Below, in pieces: positions 7,984 to 17,298 of a DNA stretch of 64,000 nt (positions within the stretch are counted from its first letter, which is position 1; each line of letters starts with the position of its first letter). The DNA comes from Anoxybacillus mongoliensis (lineage in GTDB: Bacteria; Bacillota; Bacilli; Bacillales; Anoxybacillaceae), in NCBI RefSeq assembly GCF_014201515.1, contig NZ_JACHEQ010000002.1, positions 1 through 64,000 on the forward strand, in the 5' to 3' direction. Under the pieces are notes generated by a model. That model did not search any database. It was not told where the DNA came from and saw nothing but the letters and a program-made list of their open reading frames with translations. Both the position numbers and the translations under genes were made by a program.

Positions 7984-9438
7984 TTATTTTTGATAACGCA
8001 AAATCGGTTTGCGAGCAGCCGTCGTTTCATCTAAGCGCCTCACGACCGTTGTATGCGGCGCTTCTTGAACGATTTCCGGCGTTTCCTCCGCTTCTTTCGC
8101 AATTTGAATCATCGCGTCAATGAACGCATCGAGCGTTTCTTTTGACTCGGTTTCCGTCGGCTCGATCATCATACATTCTTCAACGATTAATGGGAAGTAG
8201 ATCGTTGGCGGATGGTAGCCGAAATCAAGTAGACGCTTTGCAATATCGAGCGTACGCACTCCTAATTTCTTTTGTCGCTTTCCTGATAACACAAATTCAT
8301 GTTTACAATGACGGTTGTATGGTAAGTCGTAATATTCCGCTAAGCGACGCATCATGTAGTTAGCATTTAGCACTGCATATTCTGTCACTGCTTTTAAGCC
8401 ATCTGGACCCATCGAACGAATATACGTGTACGCGCGAACATTAATGCCGAAGTTGCCATAAAACGGCTTGACACGCCCGATCGCTTGCGGTCTGTCATAG
8501 TCGAAATAGTAACCGTTTTCTCCCTTTTCCACCGTCGGCTTCGGTAAAAACGGAATGAGATCCGCCTTCACGCCGACAGGACCTGAACCAGGGCCACCGC
8601 CACCGTGCGGACCAGTAAACGTTTTATGAAGATTTAAATGAACGACGTCAAAGCCCATATCGCCAGGGCGTGCTTTACTTAACACCGCATTTAAATTCGC
8701 GCCGTCATAGTACAGCTTTCCTCCTGCACTATGCACGATTTCTGCCATTTCTAAAATGTTTTCTTCAAAAAGACCGAGCGTATTTGGGTTTGTAAGCATA
8801 AGCGCTGCCGTATCTGGACCAACGACGCGGCGTAAATCGTCTAAATCGACAAGCCCTTCTTCTGTCGATTTCACCGTCACCGTCTCAAAACCTGCCACCG
8901 TTGCCGACGCTGGATTTGTTCCATGCGCTGTATCTGGAACGATCACTTTCGTTCGATTGTAGTCGCCATTCGCTTCATGATAGGCGCGAATCATCATGAG
9001 CCCTGTCCATTCCCCATGCGCACCAGCAGCTGGCTGTAACGTCACTGCATCCATGCCGGTAATTTCTTTTAAATGCTCTTGTAAGTCATACATTAATTCA
9101 AGCGCCCCTTGCACCGTTTCTTCTGGCTGAAGTGGATGAATGTGGGCAAATCCAGCAAAACGAGCAACGTTTTCGTTTATTTTCGGATTGTATTTCATTG
9201 TGCAAGATCCAAGCGGATAGAAGCCCGAATCGACCCCGTGATTGCGCTTCGATAGCGCTGTATAATGGCGCATAATGTCAAGCTCCGACACTTCTGGGAG
9301 TTCTGGTGCTTCTTTTCGAATGTAGTCGGTTGGGATGACTTGTGCAACATCGATAGCTGGCACGTCTAATTCCGGCAAACTATATCCGATTCGCCCCGGC
9401 TTGCTTAGTTCAAAAATAAGTGGTTGGTCTTTATGCAT
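7984..9438 (-). CDS. gcvPB: glycine dehydrogenase (decarboxylating) subunit 2, GcvPB
   Basis: 484 aa. Large subunit of the split P-protein, which decarboxylates glycine and loads the aminomethyl group on lipoyl-GcvH. The pyridoxal-phosphate lysine is in [18 protein letters not shown], followed by the glycine-rich loop of the family. The start overlaps the end of gcvPA by 8 nt, so the two subunits are translationally coupled. It is the last gene of gcvT-gcvPA-gcvPB, controlled by the glycine riboswitch upstream of gcvT. Confidence 0.96.
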   Translation of the reverse strand: MHKDQPLIFELSKPGRIGYSLPELDVPAIDVAQVIPTDYIRKEAPELPEVSELDIMRHYTALSKRNHGVDSGFYPLGSCTMKYNPKINENVARFAGFAHIHPLQPEETVQGALELMYDLQEHLKEITGMDAVTLQPAAGAHGEWTGLMMIRAYHEANGDYNRTKVIVPDTAHGTNPASATVAGFETVTVKSTEEGLVDLDDLRRVVGPDTAALMLTNPNTLGLFEENILEMAEIVHSAGGKLYYDGANLNAVLSKARPGDMGFDVVHLNLHKTFTGPHGGGGPGSGPVGVKADLIPFLPKPTVEKGENGYYFDYDRPQAIGRVKPFYGNFGINVRAYTYIRSMGPDGLKAVTEYAVLNANYMMRRLAEYYDLPYNRHCKHEFVLSGKRQKKLGVRTLDIAKRLLDFGYHPPTIYFPLIVEECMMIEPTETESKETLDAFIDAMIQIAKEAEETPEIVQEAPHTTVVRRLDETTAARKPILRYQK

Positions 9439-10777
9439 GACAATCCCCCAATTCTTTCACAAGCGTGTCGATTTCTTCTTTCGTGCGTAATTCCGTCACC
9501 GCAATTAACATACAGTTTTGTAGTTCTGGATAATCACGCCCGAGATCGTATCCGCCAATGATTTCTTTTTCTAGTAACTTTTTATTTACTTCCGCTACCG
9601 GTTTGTTCATACGAACGACAAACTCGTTGAAAAACGGACCTGTAAATACGACATGAAAACCGTTGTTGGCAAACGCCTCTTTTGCATAGTGTGCTTTTTG
9701 AATATTCATCGTTGCCATTTCTCTTACGCCATTTTTGCCGAGCGCTGTCATTGCGACCGATGCAGCAAGGGCGTTTAACGCTTGGTTAGAGCAAATATTT
9801 GATGTCGCTTTGTCACGGCGAATGTGTTGCTCGCGCGCCTGTAATGTTAAGACGAAGCCACGGCGGCCTTCTTCGTCCGTCGTTTGTCCGACAAGACGTC
9901 CTGGAATTTTACGCATAAGTGCCGATTTGACCGCAAAATAACCACAATGCGGACCGCCAAATTGCATTGGAATACCAAATGGTTGAGCGTCACCAACAAC
10001 GATATCTGCACCACACTGTCCTGGCGGTGTTAATACCCCTAACGCGAGCGGATTGCTTGCGACAACGAACATTCCTTTATGCGCATGAGCAATTGGCTCA
10101 ATCTCTTTTAGCGGCTCGATTTGTCCGAAAAAGTTTGGATATTGCACAATAACGCATGCGACATGTTCATCCATCTCTTTTTGCAATGCATCAACATCCG
10201 TCACGCCGTTTTTATACGGGATTTCTACGATTTCAAGCCCGGGACCTTTTGCGTACGTTTTCACCACGTCGCGATATTCGGGATGCACCGCATTTGATAA
10301 TAGCACCTTTTTCTTTTTCGTATGCGCTGCGCTTAACAACGCTGCTTCTGCTAGCGCTGTTCCACCGTCATACATCGATGAATTCGCCACATCCATGCCT
10401 GTTAATTCACAAATCATCGTTTGAAATTCGAAAATAGCTTGCAGTTCTCCTTGCGAAATTTCCGGTTGATACGGTGTATATGCAGTATAAAATTCCGAGC
10501 GTGAAATGACATGGTCAACGATCGTCGGAATGTAATGATCGTACACCCCCGCTCCTAAAAACGACGTGTGTGTCTTCATATCCGCATTTTTTGCCGCTAG
10601 TGCCATCAACTCTTTCATTAACTCCGGTTCTGATTTTGCTCGTTTAATGTTGTACTCCCCTTGAAAACGAACGCTTTCTGGAATGTCAGAAAACAGTTCA
10701 TCAATCGATTGTACCCCGATCGTTTGTAACATTTGTTGCTTATCTTCTTCTGTCATCGGCAAATAACGATGAAGCAT
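9431..10777 (-). CDS. gcvPA: glycine dehydrogenase (decarboxylating) subunit 1, GcvPA
   Basis: 448 aa. Small subunit of the split P-protein, homologous to the PLP fold but lacking the PLP lysine; it completes the active site with GcvPB. The N-terminus [17 protein letters not shown] is typical of the family. It begins 18 nt after gcvT with GGAGAGAGTC as ribosome-binding site and overlaps gcvPB by 8 nt. Length and order match B. subtilis. Confidence 0.96.
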   Translation of the reverse strand: MLHRYLPMTEEDKQQMLQTIGVQSIDELFSDIPESVRFQGEYNIKRAKSEPELMKELMALAAKNADMKTHTSFLGAGVYDHYIPTIVDHVISRSEFYTAYTPYQPEISQGELQAIFEFQTMICELTGMDVANSSMYDGGTALAEAALLSAAHTKKKKVLLSNAVHPEYRDVVKTYAKGPGLEIVEIPYKNGVTDVDALQKEMDEHVACVIVQYPNFFGQIEPLKEIEPIAHAHKGMFVVASNPLALGVLTPPGQCGADIVVGDAQPFGIPMQFGGPHCGYFAVKSALMRKIPGRLVGQTTDEEGRRGFVLTLQAREQHIRRDKATSNICSNQALNALAASVAMTALGKNGVREMATMNIQKAHYAKEAFANNGFHVVFTGPFFNEFVVRMNKPVAEVNKKLLEKEIIGGYDLGRDYPELQNCMLIAVTELRTKEEIDTLVKELGDCHA

Positions 10778-10794
10778 GACTCTCTCTCCTCACA

Positions 10795-11889
10795 TTATTT
10801 TGTGCGCTTATAAAACGGTGTTGCCACCACTTTCGCTTTTAATCGCTTCCCACGAACATCTACTTCTACTTCTGTATCAAGTACCGAAAACGCAGTAGAA
10901 ATAAGCGCCAATCCAATATTCTTTTTGAGCGTCGGTGATTGTGTCCCGGTCGTGACAACTCCAACTTGCTCATCGTTTCGATATACGGCATATCCGTGAC
11001 GTGGAATGCCCTTGTCGATCATTTCGATTCCGACAAGCTTCCGTGGCGCTCCTTCTTCTTTTTGTTTTCTCAACACTTCTTTTCCGAAAAAGTCGACATC
11101 TTTATTCGTTTTGACCGCAAATGCAAGCCCTGCTTCGATTGGCGTAATGTCTTTGGACAACTCTTGCCCGTAAAGCGGCAAGCATGCTTCAAAACGAAGT
11201 GTATCGCGCGCACCAAGCCCGCACGGAAGCACTCCATCTTCTTTTCCTGCCTCTAAAATTGCCCGCCAAAGCTTTTGAGCATCTTCTGCACGACAATATA
11301 ACTCGAATCCGTCTTCTCCTGTATATCCTGTCCGCGACACGAGCGCTTGAACTCCAGCGACATCCACGTGATCGACAAAAGCAAAAAATTTGATTGCAGA
11401 TAAATCGATGGTTGTCAATGACTGTAACACTTTTTCCGCAAGTGGTCCTTGCAGTGCTAGTTGTGCGATATCGTTTGACACATTGACTAGCTCGACATCA
11501 CCGACGACATGCTCACATAGCCAAGCAAAATCCTTTTCAATATTTGCAGCATTTACGACAAGCAAATAATGGTCGTCTGCTTTTTTATAAATTAACAAAT
11601 CATCAATTGTTCCGCCATCTTCGTAACACATGAGCGTATATTGAGCGCGACCATCTGTTAATTTGGCGACATCGTTTGTCATCATTTTTTGTAAAAAAGC
11701 AAGACTATCTTTTCCTTTGATCTCAAACTCACCCATATGGGACACATCAAACAATCCTGCGCGCGTCCGTACAGCTTCATGTTCTTCTTTGATGCTAGAA
11801 AATTGCACAGGCAACTCCCAACCGCCGAAATCAATCGTTTTTGCGCCGTACTCTGCATACAGAGGAAATAGCGGCGTTCTTTGTAACAT
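10795..11889 (-). CDS. gcvT: aminomethyltransferase GcvT (glycine cleavage T-protein)
   Basis: 364 aa. It moves the methylene unit from aminomethyl-GcvH to tetrahydrofolate, giving 5,10-methylene-THF and ammonia. The N-terminal folate-binding signature [18 protein letters not shown] and the family motif [12 protein letters not shown] are present, as is the C-terminal barrel ([12 protein letters not shown]). The start at 11889 follows GGAGGGAAGCAT; the upstream in-frame codons lie in the riboswitch terminator. First gene of the gcv operon. Confidence 0.96.
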   Translation of the reverse strand: MLQRTPLFPLYAEYGAKTIDFGGWELPVQFSSIKEEHEAVRTRAGLFDVSHMGEFEIKGKDSLAFLQKMMTNDVAKLTDGRAQYTLMCYEDGGTIDDLLIYKKADDHYLLVVNAANIEKDFAWLCEHVVGDVELVNVSNDIAQLALQGPLAEKVLQSLTTIDLSAIKFFAFVDHVDVAGVQALVSRTGYTGEDGFELYCRAEDAQKLWRAILEAGKEDGVLPCGLGARDTLRFEACLPLYGQELSKDITPIEAGLAFAVKTNKDVDFFGKEVLRKQKEEGAPRKLVGIEMIDKGIPRHGYAVYRNDEQVGVVTTGTQSPTLKKNIGLALISTAFSVLDTEVEVDVRGKRLKAKVVATPFYKRTK

Positions 11890-11916
11890 ATGCTTCCCTC
11901 CTTGTTCATAAAAAAA

Positions 11917-11955
11917 GACAGACGACTCCCATATTGTCATATGGTAGTCTCTGTC
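11917..11955 (-). terminator. expression-platform terminator of the glycine riboswitch
   Basis: GACAGAGACT-CCATAT pairs with ATATGG-AGTC-TCTGTC and is followed by seven Ts, just before the gcvT ribosome-binding site. The 5' arm overlaps the closing stem of the second aptamer, so glycine binding would prevent terminator formation. Confidence 0.85.
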
Positions 11956-12122
11956 CTTTCACCTGAAAGTTTCCCTATATTGAATAGGTGTCCTCGTGGG
12001 TGGTTCACGTCTGTGAACGCTCTCCAGAGCCGCGTCAAACAAGAGTTCTTTTGCCTGAGAGATTCGTGTTGCCACTTGCTCCTTCGGCGCTACATCTCGT
12101 AGTCTCTCCCCTTGTTCTCATC
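11945..12122 (-). ncRNA. tandem glycine riboswitch
   Basis: Two consecutive aptamers on the minus strand. The first (about 12122-12045) has GGGAGAGACTACGAG, GCGCCGAAGGAGCAAG and AATCTCTCAGGCAAAAG; the second (about 12043-11945) has CTCTGGAGAGCG, CCACCCACGAGGACACC and AACTTTCAGGTGAAAGG, ending in GACAGAGACTACC. These are the conserved cores of the gcvT-element. In Bacillus this RNA turns the gcv operon on when glycine is in excess. The second aptamer's central loop departs somewhat from the usual GAAGGGGCAA form. Confidence 0.92.
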
Positions 12123-12307
12123 CGCCCGTATACAATTGTCGTTCTTGTGCCACACTACATGTAAACATATAATGAAACAATTTTACAAACTTTCTTACGT
12201 TTTTTATTATCTTATAACTTCCCATTTGTCGCAATACCTTTTTATAAATAAAATACGTAAATTCATTTCGTTTTAACTAAAAATGTTCGGAAAATGAGGG
12301 ATACTCT

Positions 12308-13951
12308 ATGAACGTCACAATGCATTGGGAGAGAAGTTGGAAGGATGAATTTGCCACACGTATCGAACGTGACGGTCCGTGGTCAAACTGGGAGCTGTAT
12401 GAATTAGCGCTTGCAGCAACGAAAGCGTTAACCATCCCTCAATTTGATGGGTTACAAGCGCCAAAACATTTGCCACATATCACTATTTTACCTCATCAAT
12501 ACGACGTTGCCCGTCAAGTGATCGAACAAATGAATGGAAAAGCCATTTTAGCTGATGAAGTCGGGCTAGGAAAAACGATTGAAGCGGGATTGATTTTAAA
12601 AGAATATATGATTCGTGGGCTCGTGAAAAAAGCGCTTATTCTCGTTCCAGCTTCTCTCGTTTCACAATGGGTGCAAGAATTAAATGAAAAATTTTTTATT
12701 CCTGCTGTTGCCCAAAAGAAAAGTTACGTGTGGGAGCAGTGCGATGTTGTCGTTTCATCGATAGATACCGCGAAAAAACAACCACATCGGGACATCATTT
12801 GTAACCAAGCATACGACATCGTTATTATTGATGAAGCACACAAGTTGAAAAACAATAAAACGAAAAATTATGAATTTGTTCAAGGGCTGAAAAAAAAGTT
12901 TTGTTTACTATTAACAGCAACGCCCATTCAAAATCGTGTCGAAGAAATTTTTCATCTCGTTTCCCTACTGAAACCGGGACATTTAGGAAATGCCGAACAA
13001 TTTCAAAAAAGATACGGGAAATTGCGTACATTACACGATGACGTCCATTTAAAAGAGCTCATTCGCAAAGTGATGATTCGTCATCGTCGCCACGATACAG
13101 GAATTGAATGGACAAATCGACACGTTCAAACGATTTTCATTGATTTTTCGGAAGCTGAGCGAAATGTATATGAAACGATTCGGCAGTTCAAGCCTCCTTC
13201 GTTAGATACGTCGCTGTCACATATGACGTTATTACGTGAAATATGTAGCAGCAAAGAGGCTCTTTTTTGCACGTTAAAAAATATGCTTGAACGCCAACCT
13301 CATATTGAAGCAACAATTGGTGCATTGTTACAAATAATGAATGACATCACCGAACATACAAAAGCGAAAAAAGCGTTAGAGCTCATTCAAACAATAAACG
13401 ATAAAGTTATTGTATTTACAGAATATCGTGCCACACAGTTATATTTGCAATGGTTTTTTAAACAGCATGGCATCTCTTCCGTACCGTTCCGCGGCGGATT
13501 TAAAAGAAGCAAAAAAGATTGGATGAAAGAACTATTTCAACATCGCGCACAAGTGTTGATTGCCACAGAAGCAGGGGGGGAAGGGATTAACTTACAATTT
13601 TGCAATCACGTCATTAACTACGATTTGCCTTGGAATCCTATGCGTCTAGAACAGCGAATCGGACGCGTTCATCGTCTCGGACAAACGAAAGATGTCCACA
13701 TTTATAATTTTGTCGTGCGCAATACGGTCGAAGAACATATATTTACGTTACTGTATGAAAAAATTCGTCTGTTTGAACGGGTCGTCGGTGAACTGGATGA
13801 TATTTTAATGAAGCTACAATCCCCCGCATTTTCAAGCCATTTAGAACGCATAATTGCTCAGTCGAAAAGTGAAGGAGAACTGAAAATCAAAATGCAAAAT
13901 TTTGTGGAGATTTTTACAAACATGGAGGATAGTGCTCATGCAGCAACATGA
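12308..13951 (+). CDS. yqhH: SNF2/RapA-type helicase YqhH
   Basis: 547 aa, close to the B. subtilis protein in length. All SNF2 motor motifs are visible: Walker A in ADEVGLGKTIEAG, motif Ia LVPASLVSQW, the DEAH box VIIDEAHKLKN, motif III LLTATPIQNR, and in the second RecA lobe ATEAGGEGINLQ and QRIGRVHRLGQ. It has no accessory zinc finger, chromodomain-like part or nuclease. It resembles the ATPase core of RNA polymerase recycling factor RapA/HepA. It runs divergently from gcvT and overlaps yqhG by 14 nt. Role not established. Confidence 0.9.
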   Translation: MNVTMHWERSWKDEFATRIERDGPWSNWELYELALAATKALTIPQFDGLQAPKHLPHITILPHQYDVARQVIEQMNGKAILADEVGLGKTIEAGLILKEYMIRGLVKKALILVPASLVSQWVQELNEKFFIPAVAQKKSYVWEQCDVVVSSIDTAKKQPHRDIICNQAYDIVIIDEAHKLKNNKTKNYEFVQGLKKKFCLLLTATPIQNRVEEIFHLVSLLKPGHLGNAEQFQKRYGKLRTLHDDVHLKELIRKVMIRHRRHDTGIEWTNRHVQTIFIDFSEAERNVYETIRQFKPPSLDTSLSHMTLLREICSSKEALFCTLKNMLERQPHIEATIGALLQIMNDITEHTKAKKALELIQTINDKVIVFTEYRATQLYLQWFFKQHGISSVPFRGGFKRSKKDWMKELFQHRAQVLIATEAGGEGINLQFCNHVINYDLPWNPMRLEQRIGRVHRLGQTKDVHIYNFVVRNTVEEHIFTLLYEKIRLFERVVGELDDILMKLQSPAFSSHLERIIAQSKSEGELKIKMQNFVEIFTNMEDSAHAAT

Positions 13952-14708
13952 TATCCAATCTTTTCTCGAACGTTTTTTTACAGCTACCCATTGCCATATT
14001 TTAGAACGCAGCGACGGACATATACGCGTTCAACTCACCGCCGCAATGGATAAACAATTAATGAATCGTCCATTTTATTGGCATTACGTGGAACGCATCG
14101 GTGCCGTAGGCGAACCATTGCAATTATCACTTATTACGAAACCATCAGCTACGAAAGAAGGAGAATATATTCATTTTGGTTCACCACGGCTTCACCAAAT
14201 TTTTTCGATTGCTAAAATGAACGGGCGATTCATTCGCCTGTATGAACAAGTATCCGAACGATCAGTCGCTCTTCATCCATGGCTTCATACGAACATACTG
14301 CTTTCATATGAGTGCGATCGGAAACAAGATCGCCTACTATCATTAGGCATTCATCTCATTAGTGGAACGATTGTTGAATCATTTTACAGCATGTTAAAAG
14401 AGAAGCAATGGACAGCAACAGTACCTGATTATTGCTTTACCATTTCTCCGCTCATTAAACCGCTCAGCGGACTGGCGCGACTCGAAGCCTTTGTTGAACG
14501 TCTGGTCGCATCTGAAACGCATCATTGGGCGGATGAGGCACGAACTCGTTGGGAAGAAGAATTAGCATTACTGAAACATTTTTACGAGGGCATCGAAGAA
14601 AAACAAGAGGAGTATGAAAAAGAAAAAGAAGCATTGCGCCAAAGATATGAACCGAGAATTCATATGTCAGTCATCAATGGTGGATTATTTTATTTGCAAG
14701 CGAAATAA
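13938..14708 (+). CDS. yqhG: conserved protein YqhG (partner of YqhH)
   Basis: 256 aa. The start at 13938 is chosen because GGAGGATAGTGCTC precedes it; the frame also opens 36 nt earlier without a ribosome-binding site. It overlaps the 3' end of yqhH by 14 nt, so the two are almost certainly co-translated. No membrane segment or known enzymatic motif is visible; the C-terminal quarter is charged and probably a coiled coil (KEKEALRQRYEPR). The pairing suggests a partner or specificity subunit for the helicase, but this is inference. Confidence 0.8.
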   Translation: MQQHDIQSFLERFFTATHCHILERSDGHIRVQLTAAMDKQLMNRPFYWHYVERIGAVGEPLQLSLITKPSATKEGEYIHFGSPRLHQIFSIAKMNGRFIRLYEQVSERSVALHPWLHTNILLSYECDRKQDRLLSLGIHLISGTIVESFYSMLKEKQWTATVPDYCFTISPLIKPLSGLARLEAFVERLVASETHHWADEARTRWEEELALLKHFYEGIEEKQEEYEKEKEALRQRYEPRIHMSVINGGLFYLQAK

Positions 14709-14732
14709 GGCTAACACAAGCCTTATTTTCGC
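14699..14732. terminator. bidirectional terminator shared by yqhG and yqzE
   Basis: GCGAAATAAGGCT is mirrored by AGCCTTATTTTCGC around a 6-nt loop. The stem includes both stop codons of the convergent genes. Confidence 0.75.
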
Positions 14733-14911
14733 TTAAATAAAAGGATAATCGCATAAGGAATGACACCGAACCAACGATATAAAAACGGTTGCTTTTGTTG
14801 TTTTTTAAACTCCTTCTTTTGTTGCCTTTGTTTTTTCCGTTCGTCTTTCGGTTGGTCTAAATATTTCACAACTTGTTCGGTCATAAATTTCACATAGTCG
14901 TTTCCTGCCAT
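14723..14911 (-). CDS. yqzE: small membrane protein YqzE
   Basis: 62 aa. The N-terminal NDYVKFMTEQVVKYLD and very basic centre (KKQRQQKKEFKKQQK) match the YqzE family, and the last third is a short hydrophobic segment (GVIPYAIILLF). Its place downstream of the comG operon is as in B. subtilis. Ribosome-binding site AGGTGATGAACG. Function unknown; it may be carried on comG read-through during competence. Confidence 0.82.
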   Translation of the reverse strand: MAGNDYVKFMTEQVVKYLDQPKDERKKQRQQKKEFKKQQKQPFLYRWFGVIPYAIILLFKRK

Positions 14912-14937
14912 CGTTCATCACCTCGATACTAGTATCG

Positions 14938-15444
14938 TCAAAAACGGGACGATTTAAGCAACGACACGATGGTTTCTACGATGTCATTAACCGTACGATT
15001 TGTTGTATCAATTGTTATATGGGCTTCATGATACCACGGAAGCCTCTGTTCAAATAGCTGTTTCATTTGACTTTTTTTATTTTCCATCAGTAACGGTCGG
15101 GTTGTGTCACCCATTAAGCGACGAAACAATTCATGGAGCTCACAATGTAAATAAATGACGATTCCATGCTTGCGCATAAATTGCCGATTTTCTTCTTGAA
15201 TAACGATTCCGCCACCTGTTGTGATGACGATATGTTCCGTTGGGAGCTTCTTTAATACTTCCCGCTCATACGCACGAAACGCCTCTTCCCCCTCTTCTGC
15301 AAAAATGGTCGCTATCGTTTTTCCGACTTGTTGTTCAATATATGCATCCGTATCGATCACAGGTAGCTGTAATACTTCTCCTAATCGTTTTCCAATTGTC
15401 GTCTTTCCTGCCCCCATAAATCCTGTTAAGTAAATCGCTTTCAT
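14938..15444 (-). CDS. aroK: shikimate kinase
   Basis: 168 aa. It phosphorylates shikimate with ATP, step five of aromatic amino acid synthesis. The P-loop GFMGAGKTT, the shikimate-binding DTD (DTDAYIEQQ), FRAYE and TTGGGIV, and the lid arginine in DTTRPLL are all present. The start at 15444 follows GAGGGGAGAGAAC; the longer frame to 15477 lacks one and would overlap comGG. It begins 14 nt after comGG and is therefore probably the last gene of the comG transcript. B. subtilis keeps aroI elsewhere. Confidence 0.93.
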   Translation of the reverse strand: MKAIYLTGFMGAGKTTIGKRLGEVLQLPVIDTDAYIEQQVGKTIATIFAEEGEEAFRAYEREVLKKLPTEHIVITTGGGIVIQEENRQFMRKHGIVIYLHCELHELFRRLMGDTTRPLLMENKKSQMKQLFEQRLPWYHEAHITIDTTNRTVNDIVETIVSLLKSSRF

Positions 15445-15458
15445 GTTCTCTCCCCTCT

Positions 15459-15875
15459 CTAATACAGTTCTTTCCATGCCGATATGCTGTTTGTTAAGGA
15501 ATGAAACTGAAATTGAACGTCATAACGAAACTGCCTATTCGTTACGCATGATACGGTTACAGACCACACAGTAGACCCGATTCGTGTTGCGTGATACGCT
15601 GCTTGTCCATGAACAAATAAAATTGTTTGGCTTAATGATGACACGTTTTCTGGTGCGTTGACAAGCGCTTGTTTCACATACATGAGCGTTTGCTTCATTA
15701 AGTAATCTGCTTCATACCATTTCTTTTCCTCTTCAAAAAACTGTATTTCTGTATTGTACAATGTGACAGAATGAAGAAAAAGAGCGCTAATCAATAATGC
15801 ACACATAATGGTAAACGGAAAAATAACGCCTCGTTCATTTTTCATGTTAACGGAAAAACGGGATAAACGCTTCAT
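15459..15875 (-). CDS. comGG: competence protein ComGG
   Basis: 138 aa. Seventh gene of the comG operon. It has one N-terminal hydrophobic stretch (about residues 17-36) preceded by NERG, the minor pseudopilin layout; unlike ComGC/D/E/F it lacks the FTLxE prepilin signature, as in B. subtilis. ComGG is needed for the transformation pseudopilus. The start at 15875 follows AAAGGAGACTCAT and overlaps comGF by 29 nt. Sequence conservation is low, so the call leans on position. Confidence 0.78.
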   Translation of the reverse strand: MKRLSRFSVNMKNERGVIFPFTIMCALLISALFLHSVTLYNTEIQFFEEEKKWYEADYLMKQTLMYVKQALVNAPENVSSLSQTILFVHGQAAYHATRIGSTVWSVTVSCVTNRQFRYDVQFQFHSLTNSISAWKELY

Positions 15876-16269
15876 ATGAGTCTCCTTTATCTGTTAATAC
15901 ACGAATACGAATGCCTGTTTGTTCTCTTTCATATGATACTTGTTGAATGGATTGAAGCATGATTTCATGACCGGTAGCATTCACACGCCGCCGAATAATC
16001 GTTCCATACTTTTCATACGTCACACGTTCACCTGCCCATTTATCGAATTGAATCGTCGTCCCGTATATACGAACATCCTTCGATTCCCTTAGCTCAATTT
16101 TTGCTTGTTGAATAAAAACAAGCCATTCAAAATAACGAAAGTTTCCATGCTTTACAGTATAATTCGAAGCTAACTGGAAAGATGTTGTCAATAAAAATAA
16201 AATGATAAAGAAAACGGTAAGCGACATGAGTACTTCAACTAACGTAAATCCTTTTTGCTTTTGCATCAT
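15847..16269 (-). CDS. comGF: competence pseudopilin ComGF
   Basis: 140 aa. Prepilin-type N-terminus KQKGFTLVEVLMSLTVFF, where the prepilin peptidase ComC would cleave after Gly and methylate Phe. One N-terminal membrane helix, then an extracytoplasmic domain. It overlaps comGE by 4 nt and comGG by 29 nt. In Bacillus, ComGF is a minor pseudopilin of the DNA-uptake machine. Confidence 0.85.
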   Translation of the reverse strand: MMQKQKGFTLVEVLMSLTVFFIILFLLTTSFQLASNYTVKHGNFRYFEWLVFIQQAKIELRESKDVRIYGTTIQFDKWAGERVTYEKYGTIIRRRVNATGHEIMLQSIQQVSYEREQTGIRIRVLTDKGDSYEAFIPFFR

Positions 16270-16574
16270 TGCAACAATGGCTCACATCTTTCTTTTGTTC
16301 GTTTCAACCTATCTTCCCATCGAACACATTGTTTATTTGAACGTATAAACAACGAAAATGTATGTGCACCTCGTACAATGACCGTTTCGTTTTCAATGCG
16401 CTCGTTCATCATTGCCTCATATAACATTTGATTAGCGATCGTCTCTACTTTTTTGTTTTCTCGTTCTATCACAATCATTGTCCAATGAGCGACGATCATG
16501 ACGATCAAACCACTCCACAAACTAAGTGAAACGAGCAATTCAAAGAACGTAAAACCGTTACAATTTTTGTACAT
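16266..16574 (-). CDS. comGE: competence pseudopilin ComGE
   Basis: 102 aa. N-terminus YKNCNGFTFFELLVSLSLW is a prepilin signal, followed by one hydrophobic helix and a short soluble domain with two cysteines (KQCVRWE and ERCEPL). It overlaps comGD by 17 nt and comGF by 4 nt. Minor pseudopilin of the comG operon. Confidence 0.84.
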   Translation of the reverse strand: MYKNCNGFTFFELLVSLSLWSGLIVMIVAHWTMIVIERENKKVETIANQMLYEAMMNERIENETVIVRGAHTFSLFIRSNKQCVRWEDRLKRTKERCEPLLQ

Positions 16575-16995
16575 ATAATCGCCCTTTCCCTAATTGAAAA
16601 ACTATCTTATATTTTTTTCCATCATATGTGATAAACAATGTTCCTGCCTTATTGATATTACCATTTGGATAATAAAACAATGGCGGAGATAGTGTAGCCA
16701 TTTGAAACTGAAAAGGAGATGGAAAGGAACGAGCGATCAGTTCCTTTCCAAACGTTCCTCCTTCTCTTATTTGATAGCGACACGTGTCAAAATAAAACAT
16801 AATAGCTACCGTCTTTTTTCGACTGATGGCATACTGTTGCGCATATAACATATCGTTACTAAACTGTTCTAAAAAATATTGTAGTTGTCGTTCAGCTAAC
16901 ACTTGTTGAAGTGGTGGAACAGTGAAAATCGTGATGGTTGTCACAATAAAAAGAACGATTAACATTTCTACGAGCGTAAATCCTCGTTCATTCAC
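16558..16995 (-). CDS. comGD: competence pseudopilin ComGD
   Basis: 145 aa. Prepilin signal NERGFTLVEMLIVLF near the N-terminus, one membrane helix, then a GspH/FimT-like soluble domain. It overlaps comGC by 8 nt and comGE by 17 nt. Minor pseudopilin needed for DNA binding at the cell surface in B. subtilis. Confidence 0.87.
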   Translation of the reverse strand: MNERGFTLVEMLIVLFIVTTITIFTVPPLQQVLAERQLQYFLEQFSNDMLYAQQYAISRKKTVAIMFYFDTCRYQIREGGTFGKELIARSFPSPFQFQMATLSPPLFYYPNGNINKAGTLFITYDGKKYKIVFQLGKGRLYVQKL

Positions 16996-17284
16996 TCTCT
17001 AAAACGTTCCCTTCATTTGTAATGACGATCGTTTTTCCGTTCGGACAACGGTTGGTTTCAATATATTTCTCATCTACTAGCTGTTGTATAGTCGGAATCG
17101 TTCCATGCTCCATTTCATATGCTTTCACTTGAGACTGAACCATTTTGATGAACGCTGAACATCCTTTATTGTTAATCATGCTGTTATGTTTTGTCACATT
17201 TGGGATTGTAATTAAAATTAAAATCGTGATCACCATTAACACAATTAACATTTCAATTAATGTAAATCCTCTCTCATTTCGCAT
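16988..17284 (-). CDS. comGC: major competence pseudopilin ComGC
   Basis: 98 aa. N-terminus MRNERGFTLIEMLIVLMVIT is a class III (prepilin) signal with cleavage expected after Gly6. Two cysteines (KGCSAF and NRCPNG) could form the intramolecular disulfide known in ComGC, which depends on BdbDC. The start at 17284 is chosen over an ATG six bases upstream because GGAGAG abuts that earlier codon. Main subunit of the pseudopilus that pulls DNA through the wall. Confidence 0.93.
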   Translation of the reverse strand: MRNERGFTLIEMLIVLMVITILILITIPNVTKHNSMINNKGCSAFIKMVQSQVKAYEMEHGTIPTIQQLVDEKYIETNRCPNGKTIVITNEGNVLESE

Positions 17285-17298
17285 ATACATCTCTCCAT

